Shown here in pieces: positions 35,930-45,163 of a stretch of 46,471 nucleotides of DNA (within the stretch, counting starts at the first letter, position 1; every line of letters starts with the position of its first letter). The stretch comes from an uncultured Paracoccaceae bacterium (lineage in GTDB: Bacteria; Pseudomonadota; Alphaproteobacteria; Rhodobacterales; Rhodobacteraceae). Under the pieces are notes generated by a model. The model did not search any database and had not been told where the DNA came from. It worked only from the letters and a program-made list of their open reading frames with translations. The stretch covers positions 1-46,471 of the forward strand of contig CAJJBH010000059.1 of NCBI GenBank assembly GCA_905182355.1, written 5' to 3'. The position numbers and the translations under genes are program-made.

Positions 35930-36258
35930 GCGTCGCTGCCTTTCGCTGGAAGGGCTTCTGCCAATGTTTCGAATGATTTGCCTGAGGCGATCAAACAGGT
36001 GACCCCGTTTGTGGACGTGATGGTGATGGTCCAAGTGCCTGTGTCGTCCGAGGCATAAACCTCGATCACCGCGTTGTTGGCCCCAAGCCCAATAGATTGC
36101 CGAGTTTCACCGTACCCATTCGCCAGACGTTCAACAACATTGTCGCGCGGTCCACAGTTGCGCACCGATTGCGCCAAAACATCGGTGGCCGCAGCCAGGT
36201 AAAGCGCCGTTGCGAGCGTGAGTGCAGTGAGATGTAATATCTTGGATTTGGGGGTCAT
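35926..36258 (-). CDS. Small exported protein of unknown function
   Basis: A 110-residue protein with a signal peptide (hydrophobic stretch LHLTALTLATALYLAAA, cleavage near LAQ-S). The mature part has two Cys (RNCGPRD and VTCLIAS), which could pair, and a beta-rich centre AVIEVYASDDTGTWTITIT. AAGG lies upstream of ATG 36258; the frame stays open 14 codons further but lacks signal-peptide logic. I know similar proteins in this group only as hypotheticals. It overlaps the TauE/SafE gene tail to tail by four bases. Confidence 0.72.
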   Translation of the reverse strand: MTPKSKILHLTALTLATALYLAAATDVLAQSVRNCGPRDNVVERLANGYGETRQSIGLGANNAVIEVYASDDTGTWTITITSTNGVTCLIASGKSFETLAEALPAKGSDA

Positions 36259-36486
36259 TACGTTCTGCCTTTTCTCAAAGTGCCTGGGCAATCCAGTCAA
36301 AGCGGTCCGTGTCGTGATATTTGACCATCCAATCCTGCCTCGAAATCGTTAAACTATTGGTTAACGTACCGTTCGGAGCTTCGTGAGAACTGTAATCTTG
36401 CCGCAATGCAGCAAAATGAGCTTGAACATTTCGCTCAAAAATGGCCTGTTCCGCGCAACTTTATGATTCACTGAAAAGGTGCTGCT

Positions 36487-37338
36487 ATGTCTTTGGCCCG
36501 TCCGTTGCGTTCTGTTTTGTATATCCCTGCGTCCAAACCTCGTGCACTTGATAAGGCTCGCGGCTTGCCTGTTGATGCGATCATCTTCGATCTTGAAGAC
36601 GCGGTGTCTGTAGATGAGAAGGTCGCCTCACGTGCAATTCTAGCTGAAGCATTGAACACAGGTGGATACGGCAGCCGTATGAAGATCGTTCGGATCAATG
36701 CCTTTGACACCGAATGGGGCCGCGATGATGCAAAAGCTGCGGCAGACATGGGGGCGGATGCGATTTTGTTGCCCAAAGTCAGTACACCTGCGGATTTAGA
36801 TGCATTGGCTGAAATTACGGGTGACATTCCACTGTGGGCGATGATGGAAACGCCATTGGGCATGCTGAACGCTGCAGTGATTGCCGGGCATCCAAAGTTG
36901 CAAGGCATGGTGATGGGCACCAATGATCTTGCGAAGGAATTGCAAACCCGTCACCGCGCGGATCGCCTGCCTTTACAAGCTGGTTTGGGACTTTGCCTGT
37001 TGGCGGCCAAAGCGAATAATTTGGTCATTGTTGATGGTGTTTATAATGCCTTTAAAGACGATGTCGGATTGAAGGTTGAATGCGATCAGGGCCGTGACAT
37101 GGGGTTTGACGGGAAAACGCTGATCCACCCTGCGCAAGTTGACGTAACGAACACCGCGTTTTCACCGTCTGAGGCTGAGGTGGAGTTGGCCCATCGCCAG
37201 ATCGAGGCGTTTAACGAGGTCGAAGCATCAGGGCAGGGCGTTGCCGTGGTCGATGGCAAAATCGTGGAAAACCTACATGTTGCCACCGCACGTGATATTC
37301 TGGCAAAGGTAGAGGTAATCGCAGCCTTAACCCCATAA
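36487..37338 (+). CDS. mcl2: HpcH/HpaI-type lyase, probably (3S)-malyl-CoA thioesterase
   Basis: A 283-residue CitE-like TIM-barrel enzyme. RPLRSVLYIPASKPRALDKA opens the fold, IIFDLEDAVSVDEK holds metal ligands, WAMMETPLGMLNA carries the catalytic Glu, and GFDGKTLIHPAQV closes the CoA site. In Rhodobacter a protein of this size (Mcl2) hydrolyses malyl-CoA, while the longer Mcl1 is the lyase; with mch three genes downstream, Mcl2 is the better guess. AAAGG precedes the ATG. Malyl-CoA is an intermediate of the ethylmalonyl-CoA pathway for acetate assimilation. Confidence 0.78.
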   Translation: MSLARPLRSVLYIPASKPRALDKARGLPVDAIIFDLEDAVSVDEKVASRAILAEALNTGGYGSRMKIVRINAFDTEWGRDDAKAAADMGADAILLPKVSTPADLDALAEITGDIPLWAMMETPLGMLNAAVIAGHPKLQGMVMGTNDLAKELQTRHRADRLPLQAGLGLCLLAAKANNLVIVDGVYNAFKDDVGLKVECDQGRDMGFDGKTLIHPAQVDVTNTAFSPSEAEVELAHRQIEAFNEVEASGQGVAVVDGKIVENLHVATARDILAKVEVIAALTP

Positions 37339-37360
37339 TTCGGAATCTTGGAGAAATATA

Positions 37361-37906
37361 ATGCTACTAATCATCCTCGGCTTGATCCTTTGGGCAGGCG
37401 CACATTACTGGAAACGCCTTGCACCAGATCATCGGGCGCGGATCGGTGATACGGGCAAAGGGATCGTTGCGGTTGCTAGCGTTGTCGCGATTGTGTTGAT
37501 GGTGATTGGCTATCGCAGCGCTGATTTTATGCCCATCTGGAACCCGCCCAGCTTTTTCCAAGGCATCAACAATCTTTTGATGTTGGTCGCGTTCTTTGTG
37601 TTCGGGATGTCTGCCACGACGGGCCGTTTGCGCGGTTATCTGCGCCATCCGATGCTGATTTCGGTCAAAATTTGGGCCATCGCACACTTGCTGGTGAACG
37701 GTAATCTTGAGGCTATTGTCCTGTTTGGTGGCATGTTGGCTTGGGCCGTTGGGTCGGTCATTTTGATCAACAAGGCTGAACCCAATTGGGTCCGTCCTGA
37801 ACCTGGGGCCGCGAAGAAAGACGTTGTGCTGGTTGTGATCACACTTGTCACCTTCTCTATCGCCGCAGGCATTCACATTGCGCTGGGCGTTAATCCGTTC
37901 GGGTAA
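37361..37906 (+). CDS. NnrU family membrane protein
   Basis: A 181-residue protein with about five or six membrane helices. The pattern GYLRHPMLISVKIWAIAHLL in the centre is the NnrU signature. NnrU was first seen near nitric oxide reductase genes, but the family function is not settled and no denitrification gene is present here. GGAGAAA precedes ATG 37361. It stands between mcl2 and mch in an apparent operon. Confidence 0.87.
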   Translation: MLLIILGLILWAGAHYWKRLAPDHRARIGDTGKGIVAVASVVAIVLMVIGYRSADFMPIWNPPSFFQGINNLLMLVAFFVFGMSATTGRLRGYLRHPMLISVKIWAIAHLLVNGNLEAIVLFGGMLAWAVGSVILINKAEPNWVRPEPGAAKKDVVLVVITLVTFSIAAGIHIALGVNPFG

Positions 37907-37915
37907 GGAAAGCAC

Positions 37916-38119
37916 ATGAAACTTTATCGATTTTTATCCGAAGAAGACACATCAGCCTTCTGTCATAATGTCACCGATGCATTGAACAAGGGTTGGGAGC
38001 TTTACGGCTCCCCCACCCAAACATGGGACCATGCGGCGGGCATTATGCGGTGCGGCCAATCGGTCGTTAAAGAAGTGGAGGGCACCTACACGCCTGACAC
38101 AAAGCTAGGACAACACTGA
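37916..38119 (+). CDS. DUF1737 domain protein
   Basis: A 67-residue soluble protein. FCHNVTDALNKGWELYGSPT is the DUF1737 core, a short domain of unknown function in which the phrase GWELYGSP is conserved. GGAAAG lies a few bases before ATG 37916. The stop overlaps the next start (TGATG), coupling it to mch. Confidence 0.85.
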   Translation: MKLYRFLSEEDTSAFCHNVTDALNKGWELYGSPTQTWDHAAGIMRCGQSVVKEVEGTYTPDTKLGQH

Positions 38120-39150
38120 TGGTTAAGACGAATGCGGGACGGTTCTTTGAGGATTATAGCGTCGGCCAAGTGATCGATCACGCGGTTCCTCGTACCGTCA
38201 AGGTGGGTGAACGTGCATTGTACCACATGCTTTATCCTGCCCGTCATGCCCTGTATTCGTCCGACCAATTTGCTCAAGATTGTGGCCTGCCGTTTAGTCC
38301 TTTGGATGATATGATCGCGTTTCACATCGTCTTTGGCAAAACCGTGCCGGATGTGTCGTTAAACGCTGTGGCCAACCTTGGCTATGCCCAAGGGCGTTGG
38401 TTGCTGCCCGTTTGGCCGGGAGATACGTTGCGCTCGCGCTCCGAAGTGATCGGGGTCAAGCAGAACTCAAACGGTAAAACAGGCGTGGTTTATGTCCGCA
38501 CCACAGGTTTAAATCAACATGACGAGGTTGTGTTGGAATATGTGCGCTGGGTTATGGTGCGCAAACGGGATTTAGATGCGCCCGCGCCTGAAACGGTTGT
38601 GCCAGATTTGCCGAAAGCGTTGAGCGTCGATCAACTTGCAATTCCAAAGGGCCTTGATTTTACGAACTACGATTTCACCCTGGCAGGTGAGCCACATCGC
38701 TGGAGTGATTACGAGATTGGTGAACTGATTGATCACGTCGATGGTGTGACGATCGAAGAAGCCGAACACATGATGGCCACGAGGCTTTGGCAGAACACGG
38801 CAAAAGTGCATTTTGACACGTCAGCCCGTCCTGATGGATCGCGATTGATCTACGGTGGGCATGTGATTTCAATGGCGCGTGCTTTGTCGTTTAACGGTTT
38901 GGCGAATGCGCAGATTGTCGCGGGTTTGAATGGCGGGGCACACGCGAACCCGTGTCTTGCAGGAGATACAGTGCGGGCATGGTCACAAGTTTTGGACAAA
39001 GCTGAAACGTCGGCACCTGGCGTGGGTGCGTTGCGTTTGCGTCTTGTTGCGACCAAGGGTGGTGAACCGTTTGAATTGCGCGGTGAAGACGGTAAGTATT
39101 TGCCTAACGTTCTACTGGACCTCGATTATTGGGTTCTGGTCCCGATGTAG
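38119..39150 (+). CDS. mch: Mesaconyl-CoA hydratase (double MaoC-fold)
   Basis: A 343-residue protein with two hot-dog (MaoC-like) halves. GRFFEDYSVGQVIDHAVPRT and LYPARHALYSSDQFAQDCGL are characteristic of the mesaconyl-C1-CoA (beta-methylmalyl-CoA) hydratase of Rhodobacter. The second half has VHFDTSARPDGSRLIYGGHV with the hydratase His. It interconverts mesaconyl-CoA and beta-methylmalyl-CoA in the ethylmalonyl-CoA pathway, adjoining the Mcl reaction encoded upstream. Confidence 0.88.
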   Translation: MVKTNAGRFFEDYSVGQVIDHAVPRTVKVGERALYHMLYPARHALYSSDQFAQDCGLPFSPLDDMIAFHIVFGKTVPDVSLNAVANLGYAQGRWLLPVWPGDTLRSRSEVIGVKQNSNGKTGVVYVRTTGLNQHDEVVLEYVRWVMVRKRDLDAPAPETVVPDLPKALSVDQLAIPKGLDFTNYDFTLAGEPHRWSDYEIGELIDHVDGVTIEEAEHMMATRLWQNTAKVHFDTSARPDGSRLIYGGHVISMARALSFNGLANAQIVAGLNGGAHANPCLAGDTVRAWSQVLDKAETSAPGVGALRLRLVATKGGEPFELRGEDGKYLPNVLLDLDYWVLVPM

Positions 39151-39182
39151 CTTTAAGGGGCTTTGCAAAGCTTATTGTAAAA

Positions 39183-39215
39183 GGGGCTTTGCCCCGTCGC
39201 CTTTGGCGTCTCCCC
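39183..39215. repeat. Double-hairpin intergenic module, copy 2
   Basis: GGGGC-TTT-GCCCC, then CGCC-TTT-GGCG, then TCTCCCC, followed by AGGATATTTTTTGCC. The order matches the copy at 23745-23777. It follows mch and probably ends that transcript. The trailing AGGATATTTTT phrase is, as I recall, very common after such hairpins in Rhodobacteraceae. Confidence 0.7.
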
Positions 39216-39302
39216 AGGATATTTTTTGCCAAAAGAAACACTGAGTTGTGGCCCACACGAATGTGAGGTGCGTCTTGTCACCCTGCGGGTAAGCTGCTGC
39301 AC

Positions 39303-39979
39303 ATGAAATCGATTCTTTTGTCCGTCCTTTTTTGGGCTCCTGCAACTATACTGGCCTGCGACCTTGCGCTGGTGTTGGCCGTTGATGTGTCTGGATCCGT
39401 TGATCGTGCGGAATACAGGACCCAAATGCAAGGTCTGGCGACGGGATTGCGAGATGGGATTGTTGCCGATGCCTTGGTTGATCAATCTTCCAAGGTGACC
39501 CTTATTCAATGGAGCGGCAGTTCGCGCCAACACCAAACAATTCCTTGGGTCGAGATCAACAGCTACGCTGATGTTATCGGCCTTTCATATAGAATTGCCG
39601 ACGATCCAAGGATGTGGCGAAATTTCTCGACGGCGATTGGTGTGGCGCTGGGCGCATCGCTTAAAGTCCCGGAAGGCGTAGCGGACTGTACTAGTAAAGT
39701 GATAGATGTATCGGGCGATGGTGATTCCAATGAGGGGTTGAACCACGATCATTTCACGCGAAGTTGAAGGCCCAGAATATTATCGTTAACGGATTGGCGA
39801 TTGAAACTGACCAAACGGATCTGACAGCGTATTTTTATGAGAATTTGATTGTGGGCGAGGGCGCGTTTGTAGTCACAGCCAGTGGATTTGAAGATTAACC
39901 AGCCCAGATCAGACGTAAGCTACAACGTGAAACGGCCAAACGGGCATCTGTGTTGGTTCAGAGCCCGAGAAGTCGCTAA
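39303..39979 (+). pseudogene. DUF1194 (von Willebrand-like) secreted protein gene, multiply broken
   Basis: The first 150 residues are a good DUF1194 protein: signal peptide to LAC, then LALVLAVDVSGSVDRAEYRT (metal-site DxSxS), and DVSGDGDSNEG. After EGL the frame shifts (the next frame gives TTIISREVE), then shifts again to give KAQNIIVNGLAIETDQTDL and GEGAFVVTASGFED. There TAA (39896-39898) replaces an aromatic codon, beyond which PAQIRRKLQRE continues in frame to the natural end at 39979. Two frameshifts and one nonsense change show true decay. Family members are usually about 220-250 residues, matching the reconstructed length. Confidence 0.87.
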
Positions 39980-39980
39980 T

Positions 39981-40011
39981 TGTGATCACACGTTGTAATG
40001 CTGTGATCACA
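39981..40011. promoter_or_regulatory. Paired palindromic operator upstream of sdhC
   Basis: TGTGATCACA occurs at 39981-39990 and 40002-40011, 21 bp start to start, with spacer CGTTGTAATGC. The proximal edge is 116 bp before the sdhC ATG. Spacing and distance repeat those at sucC; even the spacer ends agree (CG...GC). It lies immediately after the dead DUF1194 gene. Confidence 0.82.
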
Positions 40012-40126
40012 AATTCAGAAAATCGCGAAATTGATGATAAAAGGTTCTCAGAATTAACTGCTGACTAGGTGACACTGGCGTAAAAAACGCTAGAACATGG
40101 TAGGGAACGAAAAAGGACATAGAACA

Positions 40127-40510
40127 ATGGCCAATGTGAACCGGGGCAATCGCCCACTTTCGCCGCATCTTAGTATTTACCGACCACAGCTGACGTCGAT
40201 GACGTCCATTTTGACGCGGATCACTGGCAACGCCATGCTGATCTCAGCCTTGCTGATTGTCTGGTGGTTTTTGGCGGCATCCTCTTCACCTGAATATTAC
40301 GCAGTGGCGAACGGATTCTTAACCAGCTGGTTTGGCGATATTATCATGACGCTTTCGGTTTTGGGCCTGTGGTATCACACGCTGGCTGGCGTACGTCATC
40401 TGATCTGGGATATGGGCATCGGCCTCGATATCCCGACGGCTGAAAAAATGGGTTGGGCCGCGCTGATCGGTTCCGTTGTTTTGACCATCATCACAATTAT
40501 TGTGGTCTGA
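40127..40510 (+). CDS. sdhC: Succinate dehydrogenase cytochrome b556 subunit
   Basis: A 127-residue membrane anchor of complex II with three helices. RPLSPHLSIYRPQLTSMTSI is the classic start of SdhC, and LWYHTLAGVRHLIWDMG holds the heme-ligand His. ATG 40127 follows AAGGAC at a workable distance; an upstream ATG at 40097 would add ten residues with no homology. First gene of sdhC-sdhD-sdhA-lipoprotein-sdhB. Confidence 0.94.
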   Translation: MANVNRGNRPLSPHLSIYRPQLTSMTSILTRITGNAMLISALLIVWWFLAASSSPEYYAVANGFLTSWFGDIIMTLSVLGLWYHTLAGVRHLIWDMGIGLDIPTAEKMGWAALIGSVVLTIITIIVV

Positions 40511-40520
40511 AGGGAATATC

Positions 40521-40892
40521 ATGTCTTACTTGACCGACCGTAAACGCGCCACTGGAATGGGTTCTGCCAAAACGGGCACCGAACATTTCTGGCTTATGAA
40601 AGTCAGCTCTGTCGCGCTGCTTTTATTGATCCCGTTGTTTGTTTTCACATTCGGCCCGATGCTGGGGGAAACACATGAAAATGTGCTCGCCTACTTTGCC
40701 CGCCCGTTCCCCGCGATTGTGGCTGCGCTGACAATTGGCGTCACATTCATGCACTTCAAGAATGGCGCGCAAACGCTGATTGAAGACTACGTGCATGGGA
40801 CCGCCCAAAAAGTGACAATCATTTTGGTGATCTGTCTTTCTTATGCTGCTGCTGCGACGGGCTTATTCGCCGTCGCACGCATTGCGCTTTAA
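40521..40892 (+). CDS. sdhD: Succinate dehydrogenase hydrophobic anchor subunit
   Basis: A 123-residue subunit with three helices. [20 protein letters not shown] is typical of the alphaproteobacterial SdhD start, and [19 protein letters not shown] holds the quinone/heme-side His and the conserved DYVH. AAGGGAATATC precedes ATG 40521. Confidence 0.92.
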   Translation: MSYLTDRKRATGMGSAKTGTEHFWLMKVSSVALLLLIPLFVFTFGPMLGETHENVLAYFARPFPAIVAALTIGVTFMHFKNGAQTLIEDYVHGTAQKVTIILVICLSYAAAATGLFAVARIAL

Positions 40893-40912
40893 TCGTTAAG
40901 GGAGACCTGAAA

Positions 40913-42721
40913 ATGGCTGCTTATGAATATGAAACCCACGAATATGATGTGGTTGTTGTTGGCGCTGGTGGTGCAGGTTTGCGTGCAACACTTGGCATGG
41001 CGGAACAGGGCTTGCGCACCGCTTGTGTAACCAAAGTTTTCCCTACCCGTTCGCACACAGTTGCAGCCCAAGGCGGCATCGCGGCGTCCCTGTCCAACAT
41101 GGGGCCGGACAACTGGCAGTGGCACATGTATGACACGGTCAAAGGCTCTGACTGGTTGGGTGACACGGATGCGATGGAATACCTTGCCCGTGAAGCGCCT
41201 AAAGCGGTTTACGAGCTTGAGCATTACGGCGTGCCATTCTCGCGCACCGAAGAGGGCAAGATTTATCAGCGTCCTTTCGGCGGGCACACCACTGAATTTG
41301 GCGAAGGCCCAGCGGTTCAGCGCACCTGCGCCGCTGCGGACCGTACAGGTCACGCCATTTTGCACACGCTTTATGGCCAGTCATTGAAAAACAACGCGGA
41401 ATTCTACATCGAATATTTCGCAATCGATTTGATCATGTCTGATGACGGCACCTGCCAAGGCGTTTTGTGCTGGAAGCTTGACGACGGCACGATGCACTTG
41501 TTCAGCGCCAAAATGGTTGTGTTGGCTACGGGTGGCTATGGCCGCGCTTACTTCTCAGCCACATCCGCACACACCTGCACTGGTGATGGCGGTGGCATGG
41601 TGGCGCGGGCTGGTTTGCCTTTGCAAGACATGGAATTCGTTCAGTTTCACCCAACTGGGATCTACGGTGCAGGCTGCTTGATCACTGAAGGGGCACGCGG
41701 CGAAGGCGGTTATCTTACTAACTCCGAGGGCGAGCGTTTTATGGAACGTTATGCGCCCCAGTATAAAGACCTCGCGCCACGCGATTACGTGTCACGCTGC
41801 ATGACGATGGAAATTCGCGAAGGGCGTGGTGTTGGAGCCAGTGGGGATCACATCCACCTCAATCTCAACCACCTGCCAAAAGAAACGTTGGACCTGCGCC
41901 TTCCTGGTATTTCAGAATCCGCACGCGTCTTTGCCGGTGTTGATCTGACCAAAGAACCAATTCCCGTCCTGCCAACCGTGCACTATAACATGGGCGGCAT
42001 TCCGACGAATTATTGGGGTGAAGTTTTGAACCCGACCGCCGACGCACCTGACGCGATTTCCCCAGGCCTTATGGCTGTGGGCGAAGCTGGTTGTGCCTCT
42101 GTTCACGGGGCAAACCGCCTAGGGTCCAATTCCCTGATCGATCTGGTTGTGTTTGGTCGCGCCGCAGCGATCCGCGCGGGCAAGATCATCGATCCTGATA
42201 GCCCAGTGCCAACACCGAACCAGAAATCGGTCGACGCTGCCTTTGATCGTTTCGATGCGACACGTCACGCCAAAGGGTCCATCCCGACAGCTGAACTGCG
42301 CCTCGAAATGCAACAGACCATGCAAAAAGATGCGGCCGTTTTCCGTGCCAATGACACATTGGCCGAGGGCAAGGCCAAGATGGACGAGGTTGCGGCGAAA
42401 TGGTCCGACATCAGTGTCACAGACCGCTCATTGGTTTGGAACAGCGATCTAATGGAGACATTAGAACTGGCAAACTTGATCCCGAACGCTGTGGCAACGA
42501 TCACAGGCGCCGAAGCGCGTAAAGAAAGTCGCGGTGCCCACGCCCACGAGGACTTCCCGGATCGTGATGACAAAAAATGGCGCGTTCACTCTCTTGCGAC
42601 GTTTAACGACAAGAACGAGGCGATGCTCAGCTATCGCGGTGTACACCTTAAACCATTGACGACCGAAGATGAGGGCGGGATCGACCTGAAGCGGATCGCA
42701 CCTAAAGTGCGTAACTTCTAA
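40913..42721 (+). CDS. sdhA: Succinate dehydrogenase flavoprotein subunit
   Basis: A 602-residue catalytic subunit that oxidises succinate to fumarate. The FAD fold begins [18 protein letters not shown]; the covalent FAD link is the His in [16 protein letters not shown]. The active site includes [17 protein letters not shown] and [20 protein letters not shown], and the C-terminal end HPLATF-type block ([16 protein letters not shown]) is present. Full length. The stop overlaps the ATG of a lipoprotein gene (TAATG). Confidence 0.97.
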   Translation: MAAYEYETHEYDVVVVGAGGAGLRATLGMAEQGLRTACVTKVFPTRSHTVAAQGGIAASLSNMGPDNWQWHMYDTVKGSDWLGDTDAMEYLAREAPKAVYELEHYGVPFSRTEEGKIYQRPFGGHTTEFGEGPAVQRTCAAADRTGHAILHTLYGQSLKNNAEFYIEYFAIDLIMSDDGTCQGVLCWKLDDGTMHLFSAKMVVLATGGYGRAYFSATSAHTCTGDGGGMVARAGLPLQDMEFVQFHPTGIYGAGCLITEGARGEGGYLTNSEGERFMERYAPQYKDLAPRDYVSRCMTMEIREGRGVGASGDHIHLNLNHLPKETLDLRLPGISESARVFAGVDLTKEPIPVLPTVHYNMGGIPTNYWGEVLNPTADAPDAISPGLMAVGEAGCASVHGANRLGSNSLIDLVVFGRAAAIRAGKIIDPDSPVPTPNQKSVDAAFDRFDATRHAKGSIPTAELRLEMQQTMQKDAAVFRANDTLAEGKAKMDEVAAKWSDISVTDRSLVWNSDLMETLELANLIPNAVATITGAEARKESRGAHAHEDFPDRDDKKWRVHSLATFNDKNEAMLSYRGVHLKPLTTEDEGGIDLKRIAPKVRNF

Positions 42722-43059
42722 TGGGTATTCGCATCACATTTGCAGCATTTGGTTTCGTAGCGGCCCTCGCAGGCTGCTCTGAGGCCACAAAAACGGTTGA
42801 TGAAGTCGCACGGCGCAGCGCGAAAGCTGCTGTTGCCGAGACTTTGGTATCCCGTTTTCCATTGGTGCCAAAAGCTGTGGTGACACCCTTCACTGATTGC
42901 ATCATCGACAATTCATCGGGCAGCGAAATTTTCAAATTCGCCAAGGCTGCCGTTGTTGGTACGGACGAGACAACTGTGGCATTGATTACAGACGTTCTTG
43001 GTCGACCTGCTACACAACAATGTGCGCCAAAAGCCAGCCACGCGGCCTTGGCCGGATAA
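42721..43059 (+). CDS. Small lipoprotein between sdhA and sdhB
   Basis: A 112-residue protein with a lipoprotein signal (FAAFGFVAALAGC, lipobox LAGC) and a short alpha-helical mature part that has two further Cys (TDCIIDN and QQCAPK). It overlaps sdhA by one base and lies 12 bases before sdhB, so it is made with complex II. I recognise no family. Other Rhodobacterales carry a hypothetical at this position, as far as I remember; a link to complex II is guilt by association only. Confidence 0.75.
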   Translation: MGIRITFAAFGFVAALAGCSEATKTVDEVARRSAKAAVAETLVSRFPLVPKAVVTPFTDCIIDNSSGSEIFKFAKAAVVGTDETTVALITDVLGRPATQQCAPKASHAALAG

Positions 43060-43071
43060 AGGAGACACCAA

Positions 43072-43851
43072 ATGGTACAACTAACACTGCCTAAGAACTC
43101 TCGTATGACGAAGGGCAAAACATGGCCGAAACCTGCGGGCGCAACCAATTTGCGCAAGTTCAGCATCTATCGCTGGAGCCCAGATGATGGCAAAAACCCA
43201 CAGCTTGATTCCTATTGGGTCGACTTGGATGATTGCGGGCCGATGATTTTGGACGCGCTGATCAAGATCAAGAACGAGATAGATCCAACGCTAACCTTCC
43301 GCCGCTCTTGTCGTGAAGGGATCTGTGGATCTTGTGCGATGAACATCGATGGTATCAACACGTTGGCCTGCATCTACGGCATGGATGAAATCAAAGGTGA
43401 CGTGCGCGTTTATCCATTGCCACACATGTCTGTCATCAAGGATTTGATCCCCGACCTGACGCACTTCTATGCCCAGCACGCATCTGTCATGCCATGGTTG
43501 GAAACCAAGACCAACCGTCCTGCGAAAGAATGGCGTCAATCTATTGATGACCGCAAAAAGCTGGACGGCCTGTATGAATGTGTCATGTGCGCCTGCTGCT
43601 CAACCTCATGCCCAAGCTACTGGTGGAACGGCGATCGGTACCTAGGCCCAGCAGCCTTGTTGCACGCTTACCGCTGGATCATCGATTCACGAGATGAAGC
43701 AACAGGCGAACGTCTGGACGAACTTGAAGATCCGTTCAAATTGTACCGCTGCCACACGATTATGAACTGTGCGAAAGCCTGTCCCAAGGGCCTGAACCCA
43801 GCAGAGGCAATTTCGAACATCAAAAAAATGATGGTCGAGCGCCGCGTTTAA
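43072..43851 (+). CDS. sdhB: Succinate dehydrogenase iron-sulfur subunit
   Basis: A 259-residue subunit carrying three clusters. The [2Fe-2S] site is [12 protein letters not shown] plus the Cys of [22 protein letters not shown] and [17 protein letters not shown] provide the [4Fe-4S] and [3Fe-4S] ligands. GGAGACACC precedes the ATG. Last gene of the operon, followed by a terminator. Confidence 0.97.
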   Translation: MVQLTLPKNSRMTKGKTWPKPAGATNLRKFSIYRWSPDDGKNPQLDSYWVDLDDCGPMILDALIKIKNEIDPTLTFRRSCREGICGSCAMNIDGINTLACIYGMDEIKGDVRVYPLPHMSVIKDLIPDLTHFYAQHASVMPWLETKTNRPAKEWRQSIDDRKKLDGLYECVMCACCSTSCPSYWWNGDRYLGPAALLHAYRWIIDSRDEATGERLDELEDPFKLYRCHTIMNCAKACPKGLNPAEAISNIKKMMVERRV

Positions 43852-43878
43852 TCGCAAACATAACTTAATCCAATTTTG

Positions 43879-43910
43879 GCCCGCCTCAAAAGGGTGGGCT
43901 ATTTCTTTTC
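43879..43910 (+). terminator. Intrinsic terminator of the sdh operon
   Basis: A 7-bp stem GCCCGCC/GGTGGGC with one G-U pair and a 7-nt loop is followed by TATTTCTTTTC, 27 bases after the sdhB stop. Confidence 0.82.
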
Positions 43911-43964
43911 AATCGACATGTCGCCAGCCCCTTTGCCCACTCCATTTGTATTGTAGGTTCATCT

Positions 43965-44183
43965 TTGCCAATACTCATCGCCATCATCATTTTATTCATC
44001 GTTGCTGCGTTCTATTCCCGACACTACGGTGCGACGCGTGGGTGTCGCTGGCGTGCGGATGCAACTGGAAATCGCGGTGCTTTGCGTAAATATAATTGCG
44101 CAGCCTGCGGGGCTGAAGCCTTTACATCAACCAAAGGCCCGCCCAATGATTGCAAATCAAAACATAAAACACCCAGCTTATGA
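43965..44183 (+). CDS. Small membrane protein with a CxxC knuckle
   Basis: A 72-residue protein with one N-terminal membrane helix (ILIAIIILFIVAAFY) and a basic cytoplasmic part, CRWRADATGNRGALRKYNCAACG without a break, that holds a CAAC knuckle plus two more Cys, possibly a zinc site. The start is TTG 43965 near TAGG, somewhat uncertain. It ends nine bases before the DUF1989 gene. The composition and Arg/Cys pattern look conserved; function unknown. Confidence 0.6.
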   Translation: MPILIAIIILFIVAAFYSRHYGATRGCRWRADATGNRGALRKYNCAACGAEAFTSTKGPPNDCKSKHKTPSL

Positions 44184-44192
44184 GGGGCCGCT

Positions 44193-45035
44193 ATGACCGA
44201 ACCGAAAGATGCAGCGCTACGTCGTTCGATCAAGCCTGTGATTTGTTATCCAGTTGAAACATTGCCCGCCCCAAATATGTCGCTGTTTGAAGATGCCCGA
44301 AAAACTTTGATCAAAGTAGACGAAGTTATTGCCGCGCCGCGCGAGGCTGCCACTTTCACTGTTCCGTCGGGCCACTTTTTTCGCATCAGGTCGGTTGAGG
44401 GATCGCAGGTTGGCGACCTGAATTTGTGGAATGCCAATGATCTGAGCGAGAAGTTTTACACGGGAAAAACCCGCGCTCTGCATGGCACGCATCTGACGAC
44501 GGGTCAGCAAATGTGGTCAAGTTTTCCGTATTTGCGCCCGATGGCAACGATCACCCATGACACGCTGGGTTGGTATGGCATAGATGACTTCGGTGGATCG
44601 GTCCACGATGTTATTGGTACGCGTTGCGATCCCTATACCCACACCCTCTTGGCGGGAGGGCAATATCATCATTGCTGTCACTCAAATCTATCCCGTGCAT
44701 TAGGTGATTATTTGGGCATTTCTGCGCAAGAGGCAGAGGCCCATGTGCATGACGTTCTGAATGTCTTTATGTGCACGGGATTTACCCGTGACATTGGGCA
44801 GTACTTTATGAAGGCCAGTCCGGTGCGGGTGGGCGATTATTTGGAATTCTTTGCAGAGATTGATTTGTTGGGGTGTCTATCTGCATGCCCGGGCGGCGAT
44901 TGCTCGGATCAGCATTCATCCGATACCGCACAATGTCACCCGCTGTTGGTCGAGATATTTAAACCTGCGGATGGTGCGTTGAGTGGGTGGGAAACCCCAG
45001 TGGTGAACGGTTATAATCGCAGCCACGGGCTTTAG
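44193..45035 (+). CDS. DUF1989 (urea carboxylase-associated) family protein
   Basis: A 280-residue protein of the DUF1989/UAAP family. Landmarks are GDLNLWNANDLSEKFYTGKT, QYHHCCHSNLSRAL and the Cys-rich LSACPGGDCSDQHSSD, likely metal-binding. Family members accompany urea carboxylase or guanidine-related genes, but none is present here, so the role is open. AGGGGCC precedes ATG 44193. It may be co-transcribed with the small membrane protein before it. Confidence 0.83.
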   Translation: MTEPKDAALRRSIKPVICYPVETLPAPNMSLFEDARKTLIKVDEVIAAPREAATFTVPSGHFFRIRSVEGSQVGDLNLWNANDLSEKFYTGKTRALHGTHLTTGQQMWSSFPYLRPMATITHDTLGWYGIDDFGGSVHDVIGTRCDPYTHTLLAGGQYHHCCHSNLSRALGDYLGISAQEAEAHVHDVLNVFMCTGFTRDIGQYFMKASPVRVGDYLEFFAEIDLLGCLSACPGGDCSDQHSSDTAQCHPLLVEIFKPADGALSGWETPVVNGYNRSHGL

Positions 45036-45061
45036 CTGTACGCTGCGTGAACAGGAGTGGG

Positions 45062-45111
45062 CGTCGGTATTTCGCACCTACATAATACCGACGTTATACC
45101 GACACGATACC
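45062..45111. repeat. 11-bp repeat tract between DUF1989 gene and deoD
   Basis: Read on the minus strand, units TGTCGGTATAA, CGTCGGTATTA and TGTAGGTGCGA follow each other, flanked by partial units. An opposing unit at 45062-45071 makes a 10-bp inverted repeat CGTCGGTATT/AATACCGACG around a 12-nt loop. The units match those before lpdA. Here the tract lies between two convergent gene ends, so a hairpin acting as terminator is possible. Confidence 0.75.
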
Positions 45112-45163
45112 AAAAGTTGATTTCGTTAATATTTCAAATGGTTAATTAGTGATTTTGGCAGGA

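Noticed and set aside
37834-37843. Another exact TGTGATCACA
   Set aside because: It lies inside the NnrU coding sequence as a single copy, with no partner 21 bp away, so it is probably chance codon use.
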